Source: Bacteroidota bacterium (GTDB taxonomy: Bacteria; Bacteroidota; JABWAT01). From it: 64,000 bases of DNA. The notes under the pieces are model-generated. The model saw only the letters and a list, made by a program, of their open reading frames with translations, ran no database searches and was not told the origin of the DNA. Of this stretch, positions 9,181 through 18,145 are shown piece after piece. Numbering within the stretch: position 1 is the stretch's first letter; each line of letters begins with the position of its first letter. Where the stretch lies: the NCBI GenBank assembly GCA_020161835.1, contig JAIUNL010000015.1, positions 64,707 to 128,706 on the forward strand, written 5' to 3'. The position numbers were made by a program, and so were the translations under genes.

Positions 9181-10901
9181 GACAGGACGGCCTCCGTTTT
9201 AGCTGAAGAAGTCAGTTGTACACCGGCAGTACCGATTTTTTCATAAGTCACATCTTTCAGAACGGCGATTTCAGAAGCTGCCTTGCTGAAAATCTGTTCC
9301 GGCGATTTGAAGGAAACCTCTACGCCAACGGCTGAAGCAGCTGATTCAAGCACTTCCCAGGTCGGTTTGGCATCGGTAACGTGTGTCGGTTGTGCCCATT
9401 TATCGTACTTCCATGCGTGTTTATCCCAGCGTGACAAGCCGGTTTCGCGCATGAGTGACCGGTTCTGCAATTTGAGAACTTTTGCCGGGCGGACTTTTTG
9501 AATAATGCCTTTGGCGTTGATGAAAGTACCAATCGTTTCTGCAACCGAAGCAGCAGGAATGACGAGATCAGCCAGTTTTGCGGTTTCATCCCAGTTGGTA
9601 GAAAAGGAAACCAGAATACTGAGTTTGGATTTGAGCGAGTCGGAAAGTCCGTTACCGAACGGATTTTCTTCGATCACCACGAGTCCTTTAATTGAACCGG
9701 ATTCGATAGCAGCAGCTAATTTTTCTCCGGTTGTGAATTTGCCGGCAATGCCTTCGAGCAGATCAAGTGCAGCCTGATTCGGTGTCTTGTCGGCCTTGAT
9801 CAGCAAATGATCATCCTGACCTTTGACATGCTGATATCTGACGAATGTTTTCACACCCAGTTTTTTGAAGAATTTGATGGATGCATAATTGTCTTCAAGC
9901 GTTGCAAAAGGTGAAACCACAACGGCAAGTTCAGAAGCCTGTACTGATTTCAATGAATCTGCAAGTTGGCTGGAAGCAGCTTCCCAGGAAAGTTCAGAAC
10001 CTTTGAACCGAGGTCCGCTGACTCTGTTTTCGTTGAGGGATTTGAATCCGAGACGGCCTTCATCACACATCCACCATTGATTGACGGCCTGATTTTCACG
10101 GGGCGTCTGGCGGAGAATTTCGTTGTTTTTTACCCACATTTTCACGTTGCAACCGTTGGCGCAACCGGTGCAGATCGTATCAGTTTCAGACATTTCCCAG
10201 ACCCGGGATTTAAACCGGAAGTGTTTGCTGGTAAGCGCACCAACCGGACAAATGTCGATGACATTCATGGCATACGGATTATCGAGTTCGATGCCGGGGA
10301 AAGTGGCGATATAATTGTGATCGCCACGCTGAATGACGGTTAACTGAGGTGCTTTTGCAACTTCATCACTGAACCTGACACAGCGGGTGCAATTGATGCA
10401 GCGTTCTGCATCGAACATGACGTTCGGACCCAGTTCAACCCGTTTGGGTTTGTGGTTTTTCTCAAATTCGAAACGGGATCCTTCCGGACCAAATTTAAAT
10501 GTATTTTCCTGAAGCGGACATTCACCGGCCTGATCGCAAATCGGGCAATCGAGCGGGTGATTGATGAGAATAAATTCGAGTACACCCTTCTGGGCGTCTT
10601 CAATCACTTTCGAGGTTTTTCCGGTTTTGACAACCATGCCCTCAGAAACCGGAGTTGAACAGGAAGTGGTGGGTTTGGGTCCCCACATGATAACCGGTTT
10701 TCCGTCGGCATCAAGTTCAACGCCATTCGGACCCATTTTGGGCGTACCGGCTTCAACCAGACACATCCTGCAATTTCCGGAAATGCTCAGTCCGGGATGG
10801 TAGCAGAAGTGTGGAATTTCAACTCCCACTTTTGAGGCCAGCTCAAGAATGGTCGGTTTCCCGTTTACTTCATGTTCAATATTATCGATTGTAACTTTCA
10901 T
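9177..10901 (-). CDS. nuoG: NADH-quinone oxidoreductase subunit G (short form)
   Basis: This is the iron-sulfur subunit of the peripheral arm. The N-terminal 2Fe-2S ligands are in CYHPGLSISGNCRMC. A His-Cys 4Fe-4S region follows (HPLDCPICDQAGECPLQ), then two ferredoxin-like clusters in CINCTRC and ICPVGAL, and the N7-type cysteines CTGCANGCNVKM. With 574 residues it is much shorter than the 908-residue E. coli protein, so the molybdopterin-like domain is reduced. The next gene upstream is nuoF, across a 220-bp repeat-rich gap. Confidence 0.95.
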   Translation of the reverse strand: MKVTIDNIEHEVNGKPTILELASKVGVEIPHFCYHPGLSISGNCRMCLVEAGTPKMGPNGVELDADGKPVIMWGPKPTTSCSTPVSEGMVVKTGKTSKVIEDAQKGVLEFILINHPLDCPICDQAGECPLQENTFKFGPEGSRFEFEKNHKPKRVELGPNVMFDAERCINCTRCVRFSDEVAKAPQLTVIQRGDHNYIATFPGIELDNPYAMNVIDICPVGALTSKHFRFKSRVWEMSETDTICTGCANGCNVKMWVKNNEILRQTPRENQAVNQWWMCDEGRLGFKSLNENRVSGPRFKGSELSWEAASSQLADSLKSVQASELAVVVSPFATLEDNYASIKFFKKLGVKTFVRYQHVKGQDDHLLIKADKTPNQAALDLLEGIAGKFTTGEKLAAAIESGSIKGLVVIEENPFGNGLSDSLKSKLSILVSFSTNWDETAKLADLVIPAASVAETIGTFINAKGIIQKVRPAKVLKLQNRSLMRETGLSRWDKHAWKYDKWAQPTHVTDAKPTWEVLESAASAVGVEVSFKSPEQIFSKAASEIAVLKDVTYEKIGTAGVQLTSSAKTEAVLS

Positions 10902-11121
10902 GCAACTCTTCCGGACATTTTGTTCCGTAAATCCGTTCTTCCCTTTTGTGTCAATCCCGCATTCTATTCCCCTCCTTTCTCAAAGGAGGGGTTAGGGGAG
11001 GTTTTATTACCTTGAAGGTTTTATTAAAACCACCCCGCCTACGGCACCCCTCCTTTAAAAGGAGGGGAATTTTTAATTGCAATTACCTTATGCCCTACGC
11101 CTTAAACCTTACGCCTATTCC
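10902..11121. repeat. Repeat-filled gap between nuoF and nuoG
   Basis: This gap inside the complex I locus has no coding potential I would defend. It carries two inverted hairpins of the CCCCTCCTTT...AAAGGAGGGG family (about 10970-10991 and 11045-11069) bracketing a CCACCCCGCC segment. After them comes a degenerate array of GGCGTAAGG-like units (about 11090-11120) reading in the minus sense from the nuoF stop. No promoter box is evident before nuoG. Confidence 0.75.
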
Positions 11122-12426
11122 TCAAACTCCCGATACAGCTTTCATTGAATAATCCCAGCCGGCTTTGTTCTTGTTTTCAATCATGCGGGCTTCAAATTCT
11201 TCTTTGAATCTCGTAATCGTATTTCTCACCGGCCAGGCGGCAGCATCAGCTAAGGCACAGACTGTACGGCCTTCCATATTGGCACAAATTTTCAGGAGCA
11301 AGTCATAATCCTGCTGGGTGGCAGTTCCAGCAGCAAATTTACCGACAATCTTTTCCAGCCAGCCCGTTCCTTCACGGCAGGGTGTACACTGACCGCAGGA
11401 TTCGTGATGATAAAACTTGCTGAGAATGTGGAGTGCTTCAACCAGATCGGTATCCTCATCCATCACAATAATACCGGCTGTACCCATCGAGGTACCAACG
11501 GCTCTGAGTCCGTCTGCATCCATCGTTGCTTTTTCAACGGATTCCGGAGTTAAAATTGGGGTTGACGATCCGCCGGGAATGACGGCTTTTAATTTTTTGC
11601 CATTCTTGATACCACCGGCCACATCGTAAATCAATTCCTTCAGTGACATTCCGGTCGGACCTTCATAAACGCCAGGTTTATTCACATGTCCTGAAATACC
11701 ATACAGAACAGGTCCGGGATGTTTTTCTGCACCGATTTTGGAATACCAGTCAGCCCCTTTGCGCAGGATAACTGCTGCATTGGCAAGGGTTTCAATGTTG
11801 TTGATGGTCGTTGGCTGACCCCAGAGTCCGACTTGTGCCGGAAACGGTGGTTTAATTCTTGGGTAAGGGCGTTTGCCTTCGAGGGAATTCATCAGGGAGG
11901 ATTCTTCTCCGCAGATGTACGCACCGGCGCCACGGTGAATCACGATATCGGTATTGAAACCTTTTCCGAGGATATTCTGACCGACATATCCTTTTGCATA
12001 AGCTTCATCCAGGGATGCCTGAAGGATGTTGATCCACTTAACATATTCGCCACGGATGTACACATAAGCCGTTTTGATACCCATGGCGTAACAGGCAATC
12101 AGGGTTCCTTCAATAAAAAGATGCGGATTGAATTCAAAAATCTGACGGTCTTTAAAGGTACCTGGTTCACCTTCATCACCGTTGCAGGCAAGGTAACGGA
12201 CTTTATCCCCTTTCGGCATAAAGGACCATTTGAGTCCGGTTGGGAAACCGGCGCCGCCACGGCCACGGAGACCTGATTTTTTCACTTCATTGATGACGTC
12301 ATCCTGAGACAGGGAAACGGCTTTTTTCAATCCCTCATAACCGCCATGTTTTTCATAAACGGCAATCTGATTCAGATTTGGGATATCGGGGAGAATGACT
12401 TTTTCGTAACCTGCAAGACTGATCAT
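11122..12426 (-). CDS. nuoF: NADH-quinone oxidoreductase subunit F
   Basis: This NADH-binding flavoprotein subunit of complex I has 434 residues (E. coli 445). The NADH/FMN site GRGGAGFPTGLKWSFMP, the FMN loop CNGDEGEPGTFKDR and the 4Fe-4S ligands ESCGQCTPCREG are intact. The start overlaps the nuoE stop by 4 bases. Downstream lies the 220-bp repeat gap before nuoG, so nuoEF looks like its own translational block. Confidence 0.97.
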   Translation of the reverse strand: MISLAGYEKVILPDIPNLNQIAVYEKHGGYEGLKKAVSLSQDDVINEVKKSGLRGRGGAGFPTGLKWSFMPKGDKVRYLACNGDEGEPGTFKDRQIFEFNPHLFIEGTLIACYAMGIKTAYVYIRGEYVKWINILQASLDEAYAKGYVGQNILGKGFNTDIVIHRGAGAYICGEESSLMNSLEGKRPYPRIKPPFPAQVGLWGQPTTINNIETLANAAVILRKGADWYSKIGAEKHPGPVLYGISGHVNKPGVYEGPTGMSLKELIYDVAGGIKNGKKLKAVIPGGSSTPILTPESVEKATMDADGLRAVGTSMGTAGIIVMDEDTDLVEALHILSKFYHHESCGQCTPCREGTGWLEKIVGKFAAGTATQQDYDLLLKICANMEGRTVCALADAAAWPVRNTITRFKEEFEARMIENKNKAGWDYSMKAVSGV

Positions 12427-12899
12427 TTCTCCAGCCCCTTCAACAGTTCATCCATTTTTTCGATGGTGAGATTTTCATGATAATCGTCATTAATCTGCAT
12501 GGCCGGAGCCGTTCCGCAGGAACCGAGACATTCCACTTCTGAAAAGGTGTAAAGTCCATCCTGAGTGGTTTCACCATGGGTAATTGCGAGTTTATTTTCC
12601 AGATGATGGATCAGTTTTTTGGCACCGAGCAGAGAACAGGAAATATTGCTGCAAACCTGGAGGTGATACTTCCCGACCGGTTGCTTGTTGTACATGGTGT
12701 AGAAAGAAGCTACGCCGATGACATGGGCCGGTGACAGATCAAGAACATCTGCAGTGGCCTTAATGGCGGCTTCTGAAAGCCAGTTTCCGTTCTGTTCCTG
12801 GGCGATCCAGAGAACCGGCATAACCGCAGATTCTACAGTCGGATACTTTTTCTTCTCCGCCTCGATCCGCTGCAAATTTTCTTTGGTGAAACTGAACAT
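12423..12899 (-). CDS. nuoE: NADH-quinone oxidoreductase subunit E
   Basis: This thioredoxin-fold 2Fe-2S subunit has 158 residues. Cluster ligands are in CSNISC and in CLGSCG, with the family stretch GVASFYTMYNKQPVGKYHLQ. The start codon at 12899 is bordered directly by TAATGG-type degenerate repeats reading away from the gene. nuoD follows upstream only after 301 bases, and no clear promoter was found in that gap. Confidence 0.96.
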   Translation of the reverse strand: MFSFTKENLQRIEAEKKKYPTVESAVMPVLWIAQEQNGNWLSEAAIKATADVLDLSPAHVIGVASFYTMYNKQPVGKYHLQVCSNISCSLLGAKKLIHHLENKLAITHGETTQDGLYTFSEVECLGSCGTAPAMQINDDYHENLTIEKMDELLKGLEK

Positions 12900-13200
12900 A
12901 GGGGTAATTTTAATGGTTAATGCTTAATGGTCAATGATTAATGGTAAATGCTAAAAGGACTAAGGCGTAAGGTTTAAGGTAAATGCAAAATTCAGGTTTA
13001 AGGCATCTTGTTGTCATTCCCGCGAAGGCGGGAATCCATCCTTCAGATATTTAAATACTGGATTCCCGCCTTCGCGGGAATAACAGCCGATGGATTGCCT
13101 TTACCTAACAGCAAATAGCTAAAAGCTTTGGTTCCGGGCACTTCGACTCCGCTCAGTGACCGGATTGCTTATGCCTTAAACCTTATGCCTTACGCCTATC
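12900..13200. repeat. Repeat-filled gap between nuoD and nuoE
   Basis: There is no gene here. From left to right: degenerate TTAATGG units (about 12910-12955), GGCGTAAGG units (12960-12985), a paired REP-like element (13012-13085), AGCTAAAAGC-type repeats (about 13105-13125), a CTTCGACTCCGCTCAGTGACC repeat (about 13140-13162), then GGCATAAGG units in the opposite sense up to the nuoD stop. The two tandem-repeat ends are therefore inverted relative to each other. Confidence 0.75.
13012..13085. repeat. REP-like palindrome pair
   Basis: Two inverted copies of the unit TCATTCCCGCGAAGGCGGGA are separated by about 20 bases (AGATATTTAAATACTGG). Each copy is itself a hairpin (CCCGC...GCGGG). The same pair including the inner spacer recurs near 29932-30024. 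This is the layout of paired REP sequences in other bacteria; no REP-associated transposase gene is in the window. Confidence 0.85.
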
Positions 13201-14469
13201 CTACTTATCCGCTTCGCCCATAACCGGATCCAACGACCCGATGATGACTACGGTATCTGCCATTTGCGACCCTTCCAACAGGTACGGCAATGACTGCAAA
13301 TTCACAAAAGACGGTGACCGGATTTTCAATCTCCACGGATGGCCTGTGCCGTCTGACTGGATGAAAAAGCCCAGTTCACCTTTCGATGATTCAATGGCGT
13401 GGTAAACCTGTCCTTTTTCCGGACAAACTCCCCAATCGGTGAGCATGAAATCGTGAATCAGACCTTCCATGGTGTGATACACTTCAGATTTCCACGGATA
13501 AACCTGCTTGGCATAATCGGCACGAACGGGGCCTTCAGGAATACGATCGAGCAATTGCTCAATGATACTTACCGATTCGTACATTTCGAGAATACGCATG
13601 TAATATCTGGCGTAAGAATCACCGTCAGTTGAGGTTGGAACGTCAAACTGAACGGAGTCGTATTTCAGGTAAGGGACTTTTTTACGGAGATCCCATTTCA
13701 CACCTGAAGCTCTGAGGTTAGGTCCGCTCAGACCCATGTCGGTTGCCATTTCAGCATCGATATAACCGATTCCGACCGTTCTCTGAAGGAAAATCTTGTT
13801 GCGGTTGAGCAGTTTTTCCCAGGATTGTACCTGTGCAGGAAATTGCTTGATAAAGGATTTCAGTGCAGAAATGGCTTCCGGAGAAATATCGCTGGCGAGT
13901 CCGCCGATACGGCTGTGAGAAACGGTGAATCTGGCTCCGGTGAGCAGATCGAAAATGTCGTAAATTTTTTCACGTTCCCTGAAGGTGTGAAGGAATAACG
14001 TCAGTGCACCGGTATCCATGACCATCGAACCCAGCCACAAGAGGTGACTTGAAATCCGAGCCAATTCGCAGGCGATCGTTCTGATGACCTGGGCACGTTC
14101 TGGAACGGTGATGCCGGCAGCCTTTTCAACAGCCAGACACAACGCAACATTATTCGAATAAGGCATCATGTAATCCAGCCGGTCTGTGTACGGCATGAAT
14201 TCATGGTAAGATTTATTTTCGGCGAGTTTTTCCATGGCACGGTGCAGGTATCCAAGTTCAGGAATAGCCTGTGTGATGGTTTCGCCGTTCATTTTCAGGA
14301 CGATACGAAGTACACCGTGAGTTGCCGGGTGAGACGGACCCATGTTGATGACCATTTCGGTATCAAGTGCATCGCCGCCTTCAAGCGTAACAAACGTGTG
14401 TTCGTCTTCGAGCAGGCGCAGCAGTTCGTCGGTAGATTTGGGTTGTTTTTCAGTTGGCATGTTCATCAA
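13201..14469 (-). CDS. nuoD: NADH-quinone oxidoreductase subunit D
   Basis: This 49-kDa-type subunit lines the quinone site (422 residues). INMGPSHPATHGVLR contains the quinone-binding His, and the C-terminus has the family ending LDPVMGEADK. HSRIGGLASDIS replaces the usual RIGG(V) loop conservatively. It is a separate gene rather than a nuoCD fusion, 3 bases after nuoC. Degenerate repeats begin directly after the stop. Confidence 0.96.
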   Translation of the reverse strand: MMNMPTEKQPKSTDELLRLLEDEHTFVTLEGGDALDTEMVINMGPSHPATHGVLRIVLKMNGETITQAIPELGYLHRAMEKLAENKSYHEFMPYTDRLDYMMPYSNNVALCLAVEKAAGITVPERAQVIRTIACELARISSHLLWLGSMVMDTGALTLFLHTFREREKIYDIFDLLTGARFTVSHSRIGGLASDISPEAISALKSFIKQFPAQVQSWEKLLNRNKIFLQRTVGIGYIDAEMATDMGLSGPNLRASGVKWDLRKKVPYLKYDSVQFDVPTSTDGDSYARYYMRILEMYESVSIIEQLLDRIPEGPVRADYAKQVYPWKSEVYHTMEGLIHDFMLTDWGVCPEKGQVYHAIESSKGELGFFIQSDGTGHPWRLKIRSPSFVNLQSLPYLLEGSQMADTVVIIGSLDPVMGEADK

Positions 14470-14472
14470 CCC

Positions 14473-14958
14473 TTATTCTTTTGCCGGAAGCGGAATTGAA
14501 CCTTCAATTCCAATCAGCGGAAATTCTTTTCTGAGCGGATAATATTCAAAATCCTGCGGCATGTACATCCGGCGTAAATCAGGATGGTGATTGAATTTAA
14601 TTCCGTACATATCAAACACTTCACGTTCTTCCCAGTTGGCAGTTTTCCAGACGGAAGAAACGGTGTCGACGGCAAGATCTTTTTCATCAACAAGAACGAC
14701 AAGACGGAGGAACCAGGCTTCGGTGAGATTCCGGAGGTGATAAATCACTTCAAAACGGTCGTCATCGGTAAACCGGTCAGTTCCCAGAACATCAGCAAGA
14801 AAATTAAATCCGAAGTCTGACTTCAGTTTTTTGCAGACGGAAACAATATCCTGCTTCTTGATATAAAGTGTGGTTTCACCCCGGTAGAGTTCGGACTTCA
14901 GCAGACTATCTGACAGGTCAGACTGGATCCGGGATAAGATTTCCTCGAAAACGGGCAT
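14473..14958 (-). CDS. nuoC: NADH-quinone oxidoreductase subunit C
   Basis: This 30-kDa-type hydrophilic subunit has 161 residues. The family motif TANWEEREVFDMYGIKFNHH and the ending YPLRKEFPLIG are clear. It lies 1 base downstream of the nuoB stop and 3 bases before nuoD. Confidence 0.96.
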   Translation of the reverse strand: MPVFEEILSRIQSDLSDSLLKSELYRGETTLYIKKQDIVSVCKKLKSDFGFNFLADVLGTDRFTDDDRFEVIYHLRNLTEAWFLRLVVLVDEKDLAVDTVSSVWKTANWEEREVFDMYGIKFNHHPDLRRMYMPQDFEYYPLRKEFPLIGIEGSIPLPAKE

Positions 14959-14959
14959 G

Positions 14960-15439
14960 TTACTTATCCATCATAACAGAGTGGTGATTGATTTTTTCCT
15001 GAATCTGCATGAGTGCATGAATCACAGCATCAGGACGGGGAGGGCAACCGGGAACGTAAACGTCAACCGGGAGAAATTCATCAATTCCCTGGGCAACCGG
15101 GTAAGAACGGAACATTCCGCCGGTAGAGGCACAGGCACCCATGGCGATACACCATTTCGGATCGGGCATCTGATCCCAGATTTTTCTGACGACTTTTGAC
15201 ATTTTGTAAGTACAGGTTCCGGCGACTAAAAGCAGATCGGCCTGACGGGGAGAAAAACGGAAGACTTCTGAACCAAAGCGGGATACATCGAAACGGGGTC
15301 CGGCCATGGCCATCAGTTCGATACCGCAGCAGGAAAGTCCCATCGGCATCGGCCAGACAGAATTTTTGCGGGCCCAGTTGGCTAAAGCATCGACGGTGGT
15401 GGTTACATATCCATCACCAAAAGCACTTTCTATTCCCAT
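14960..15439 (-). CDS. nuoB: NADH-quinone oxidoreductase subunit B
   Basis: This subunit holds the terminal N2 4Fe-4S cluster. The four ligands are visible: Cys37-Cys38 (GLSCCGIE), Cys103 (GACAS) and Cys132 (GCPPRPD). At 159 residues it is a compact form. The start overlaps the end of nuoA by 10 bases, which supports coupling. Confidence 0.97.
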   Translation of the reverse strand: MGIESAFGDGYVTTTVDALANWARKNSVWPMPMGLSCCGIELMAMAGPRFDVSRFGSEVFRFSPRQADLLLVAGTCTYKMSKVVRKIWDQMPDPKWCIAMGACASTGGMFRSYPVAQGIDEFLPVDVYVPGCPPRPDAVIHALMQIQEKINHHSVMMDK

Positions 15440-15786
15440 TCCAACACCCCTTTTTTAATGATGTAGTAATAACCGGCGAAGAGGAGGCCGATAAAAATAA
15501 GCATTTCAATAAAGGCGAATAACCCGAGCATTCTGAACTGAACAGCCCAGGGATACATAAAAAGAATTTCGACGTCGAACACGACGAAGAGCATTGCCAC
15601 CATGTAATACTTAACGGAATAACGCTCGTGTGCGGTTCCGATAGGTTCCATTCCGCTTTCATAAGCAGAGTTTTTGATCTTGTTGGGGCGCTTGGGTCCG
15701 ATAAATCCGGTAACGACCAGAGAACCGACACCGAAGGCACAAGCAAGGACAATGAGGAAAAGGACAGGTATATATTGTTCAAACAT
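15430..15786 (-). CDS. nuoA: NADH-quinone oxidoreductase subunit A
   Basis: This small three-helix membrane subunit (118 residues) is the first gene of the complex I locus. The loop [20 protein letters not shown] and [12 protein letters not shown] are diagnostic for NuoA/ND3. A well-matched Bacteroidota-type promoter lies 36-67 bases upstream of the start. Confidence 0.96.
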   Translation of the reverse strand: MFEQYIPVLFLIVLACAFGVGSLVVTGFIGPKRPNKIKNSAYESGMEPIGTAHERYSVKYYMVAMLFVVFDVEILFMYPWAVQFRMLGLFAFIEMLIFIGLLFAGYYYIIKKGVLEWE

Positions 15787-15821
15787 GGAGTGGCACCTGA
15801 CTAGTCAATAAAAACAAGCAA

Positions 15822-15853
15822 TGAAGATACCGACCGTGGATTTTAATGTCAAA
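15822..15853 (-). promoter_or_regulatory. Promoter of the nuoA operon
   Basis: On the minus strand TTTG (15853-15850) is followed after exactly 20 bases by TATCTTCA (15829-15822). This fits the Bacteroidota primary-sigma pattern TTTG-N19/20-TAnnTTTG with two mismatches in the downstream box. A start about 7 bases after the box would leave a leader of about 30 bases before nuoA. Confidence 0.7.
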
Positions 15854-16228
15854 CGGGGGTGGGGGAAAATGGTTAAGGGTTAATTGTCAATGGTTAATGA
15901 AATTCAAAGAATTGTCATTCCCGCGAAGGCGGGAATCCATCCCCTTTTTTCCACGGAATTTATGACCTCATCTATCTCCCGCAACCGGGATCCACTCCCT
16001 CAAAACCCGTACTTCGACTGGCTCAGTATGACAGATTTACAACTTCTCCCAAGTGAGAAGGGTAAAATTCAGGGAAAATTGTAATTCAATAACCCCCTCC
16101 GACGGAGAGCCTGTCCCGCTACTGCGGGAGGGAATGGGGGTGGGTTTGGTAAACCCCAAATTCCAAAATCACCGGGAACCAAATAACAGAGACGCCCATA
16201 AAGGGCGTCTCTACCAAATCAAAATCCC
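15854..16228. repeat. Repeat-filled gap upstream of the nuoA promoter
   Basis: There is no gene here. It contains TTAATTGTCAATGGTTAATG units (about 15869-15900), one REP-like half (15913-15942), a CTTCGACTGGCTCAGTATGACA repeat (about 16013-16034), a CCCCCTCCGACGG / GGAATGGGGGTGGG structure (about 16090-16147) and an AGAGACGC hairpin (16188-16212). Confidence 0.7.
16188..16212. repeat. AGAGACGC hairpin repeat, copy 1
   Basis: Perfect 10-bp stem AGAGACGCCC / GGGCGTCTCT with a 5-base loop, flanked on the left by ATAAC. The second copy at 22032-22055 is in the opposite orientation and has a different inner stem that still pairs. Confidence 0.85.
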
Positions 16229-16849
16229 TTAAAACAAATAATTCATATCCAATTTCATCATACCAATCCGGGTGACGTTGAAAAATTTATCCTGGGCAGC
16301 AAAAAATTGTTCCACCGCCGGTTGAAATCCGGCTTCGAGGCGCCCCTGTTCTTTCATCCTTGCCAGTTCCCAGCTTGCCTGCTGATGATCTTTTTCGAGC
16401 TGTTCGGCTTCTTTGCTCTTCACCTTTTTCACCGGCAGGTTTTTCAATGCCTCAGCGGAAGTGACCAGTCTGGTCATGGTTTCCATTTGTTTTCGGGCAT
16501 AAGCCAGTTCAACATCCAGCAGGTTCAAAAGGGATACCCGGAATCCCTGATCATCGCCCGGACTTGCAATTTTACTCAGGCTATCCTTATAAGCGGTAAC
16601 GGCCTCGATGTAGGAAGCGTAAAGGGCAATGAATTTCTTTTCCCCTTCAATGGCAACATCGGGATCTTTTTTGGGATTTCTCGTTACGGCAACGACTTTT
16701 TCATTGAGCGCTTCGAATGTAAGTTTATGGTCGGAAATAACAGCGTAAATTTTTCTGAAGTAACTTTCCCACTCTCCCTGTTTTGAATCACAGGCGGATA
16801 AAAGCATCAGAACAGGAACCCAAACCAGCAAAGTAAACCGTTTTGACAT
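16229..16849 (-). CDS. Putative lipoprotein of unknown function
   Basis: From the ATG at 16849 the protein has 206 residues. A longer TTG reading frame reaches 16957 but adds 36 residues with no signal character, and ATG 16861 is a second option. The N-terminus is a lipoprotein signal (LLVWVPVLMLLSAC). The remainder is mostly helical and rich in charged residues, with a KKVKSKEAEQLEKDHQQASW coiled-coil-like stretch. It stands alone between repeat-rich gaps. I do not recognise a family. Confidence 0.65.
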   Translation of the reverse strand: MSKRFTLLVWVPVLMLLSACDSKQGEWESYFRKIYAVISDHKLTFEALNEKVVAVTRNPKKDPDVAIEGEKKFIALYASYIEAVTAYKDSLSKIASPGDDQGFRVSLLNLLDVELAYARKQMETMTRLVTSAEALKNLPVKKVKSKEAEQLEKDHQQASWELARMKEQGRLEAGFQPAVEQFFAAQDKFFNVTRIGMMKLDMNYLF

Positions 16850-17182
16850 GGCAATCTCCATTTCAGATATAGGTGGTGGTCCAACCAACTGAATGTGCTT
16901 CAGTTGAAGAATTCTGCGGAAGTAAACAGGTGGGTTCCTTTTTAGCGGTCCGGACAAAAACCAATCCCGGTTTAACCGGATTTGGATGCCTAAAGGTTGT
17001 GATTTTTTGGGAGAAAGACAAGTTTAATTATCAATGTTGAAAACCCGGCTTTAGACGGGGTTAATGGTAAATGAAATTCAAATTGGGAATTTAAAACCCC
17101 CTCCGACGGAGGGGGTTTTAAATTCATTTTTCTGCCAGAATCAGGGCATGTGCGGTTGCAAAACAGATCACTTTTTACTGGA
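16850..17182. repeat. Gap with perfect 37-bp palindrome
   Basis: The right part of this gap contains a palindrome at 17088-17124 with arms AATTTAAAACCCCCTCCG and its exact complement around one central base. It may act as a terminator for the minus-strand beta-barrel gene ending at 17183. The left part (16862-17040) shows nothing I can support beyond an AACCCGG...GGGGTT-like fragment near 17040. Confidence 0.65.
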
Positions 17183-17788
17183 TCACTCTGCCGGAAGGTA
17201 TGTTGAAATGGTTACACCAACCATGATTTGGGAATAATTTTCTGTGTTTCCTCTATCTCCAATTACACGGGAATATTCGATCGAAGGTTCAAATGCCCAG
17301 CTTTCTGTAACAGCGAGTTGATATCCGAGTCCAAAACCAACCATCTTGTAATCATCATCCATTTTTATTGTTTGCTTTTTTCCGCCTAAAATTAATTCAA
17401 ATTCGGTTTTTGAATAGGATAACCGGAATGAACCAAAAAGAAACAAGGGTGAAGCTTCAGGTGCAGGGAAGAACCTTACCAACGGACCTAAATCATAGGA
17501 CACTGTGGTTGATTCAGATGTACCGGATTTAGAATTTGAATAACCTGGCCCGAACATCAGTCCCAATGCTAACTGATCTGTAAAAAACATAGAGTATTCA
17601 CAATATAAATTTAAATTGTATCGAGAACCTTTTTGATCAGTCCCCGGATTATCCCAGGTGGAATATGCCCCAATTCCTCCACCGGAAATGATTGTGGTCC
17701 CTTCAGAAGCCAGAGTTTGTGAAAACGAAGTTGTCGGGTTGAGGGTAAAAGCAAAAATAAATAAAACAAACAGACCTATTTTTTCCAT
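17183..17788 (-). CDS. Outer-membrane beta-barrel (porin-like) protein
   Basis: From ATG 17788 (MEKIGLF) the protein has 201 residues with a Sec signal (LFVLFIFAFTLNPTTSFSQ). Alternating strands rich in Gly, Tyr and Ser follow (FGPGYSNSK, VSYDLGPLVRFF, LFGSFRLSYSKTEF, MVGFGLGYQLAV). The last strand is aromatic (YSQIMVGVTISTYLPAE), as in 8-stranded OmpX/OMP_b-brl type barrels. The longer start at 17866 adds 26 residues before the signal and is less likely. The cargo or role is unknown. Confidence 0.75.
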   Translation of the reverse strand: MEKIGLFVLFIFAFTLNPTTSFSQTLASEGTTIISGGGIGAYSTWDNPGTDQKGSRYNLNLYCEYSMFFTDQLALGLMFGPGYSNSKSGTSESTTVSYDLGPLVRFFPAPEASPLFLFGSFRLSYSKTEFELILGGKKQTIKMDDDYKMVGFGLGYQLAVTESWAFEPSIEYSRVIGDRGNTENYSQIMVGVTISTYLPAE

Positions 17789-18085
17789 TTGAACGGTTCT
17801 CCGGGATTTATATAAAAGTTCAGAAATCAGACCGGCGAATATCGGAATGGAATATTTATTACGCAATATTTAAATAAAAATACATTAACCTATTTGCTTT
17901 AAATGTTTCGGGTTGGGATTGGGGGTGGGGTCATTAAATCCGTGGAAAAAGGGAAATACAAACATCCCCCGGCCTGGTCCCGCAGTAGCAGGTCAGACTA
18001 CCCCTCCCGAAAGTGATCGGGATCTTCGTCTTCAAAGGGGGACTTATTGAAATTACCTAACAGCCAATAGCTAAAAGCTAACAGC
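17789..18085. repeat. Divergent gap with CCCTCC-type and AGCTAA repeats
   Basis: There is no gene here. The stretch nearest the beta-barrel gene is AT-rich (TTTAAATA, 17860-17880). Repeat material follows: GGGTTGGGATTGGGGGTGGG (17911-17930), CATCCCCCGG, CCCGAAAGTGATCGGGATC and AAAGGGGGACTT (17960-18045), and CAGCCAATAGCTAAAAGC units (18058-18085). Confidence 0.6.
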
Positions 18086-18119
18086 TTTTCCTCAAAAACC
18101 AAAAAATTTCCTATCTTGA
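18086..18119 (+). promoter_or_regulatory. Candidate promoter of the GH15-like gene
   Basis: TTTTC (18086-18090), 21 bases, then TATCTTGA (18112-18119). The downstream box is one mismatch from TAnnTTTG. It lies 27 bases upstream of the start codon at 18146. Confidence 0.45.
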
Positions 18120-18145
18120 GGTTTATTTTTTCCGGAAAAAATCCA

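Noticed and set aside
11719..12276. 185-codon plus-strand frame opposite nuoF
   Set aside because: It is antisense to strongly conserved nuoF, with no family resemblance and no ribosome-binding site.
13012..13085. CRISPR-like repeat
   Set aside because: The units are inverted pairs at scattered loci, without regular spacers or cas genes.
16307..16786. 159-codon plus-strand frame opposite the lipoprotein gene
   Set aside because: It lacks any start signal, while the minus-strand frame has a clear lipoprotein signal. Since that gene is itself of unknown family, some doubt remains.
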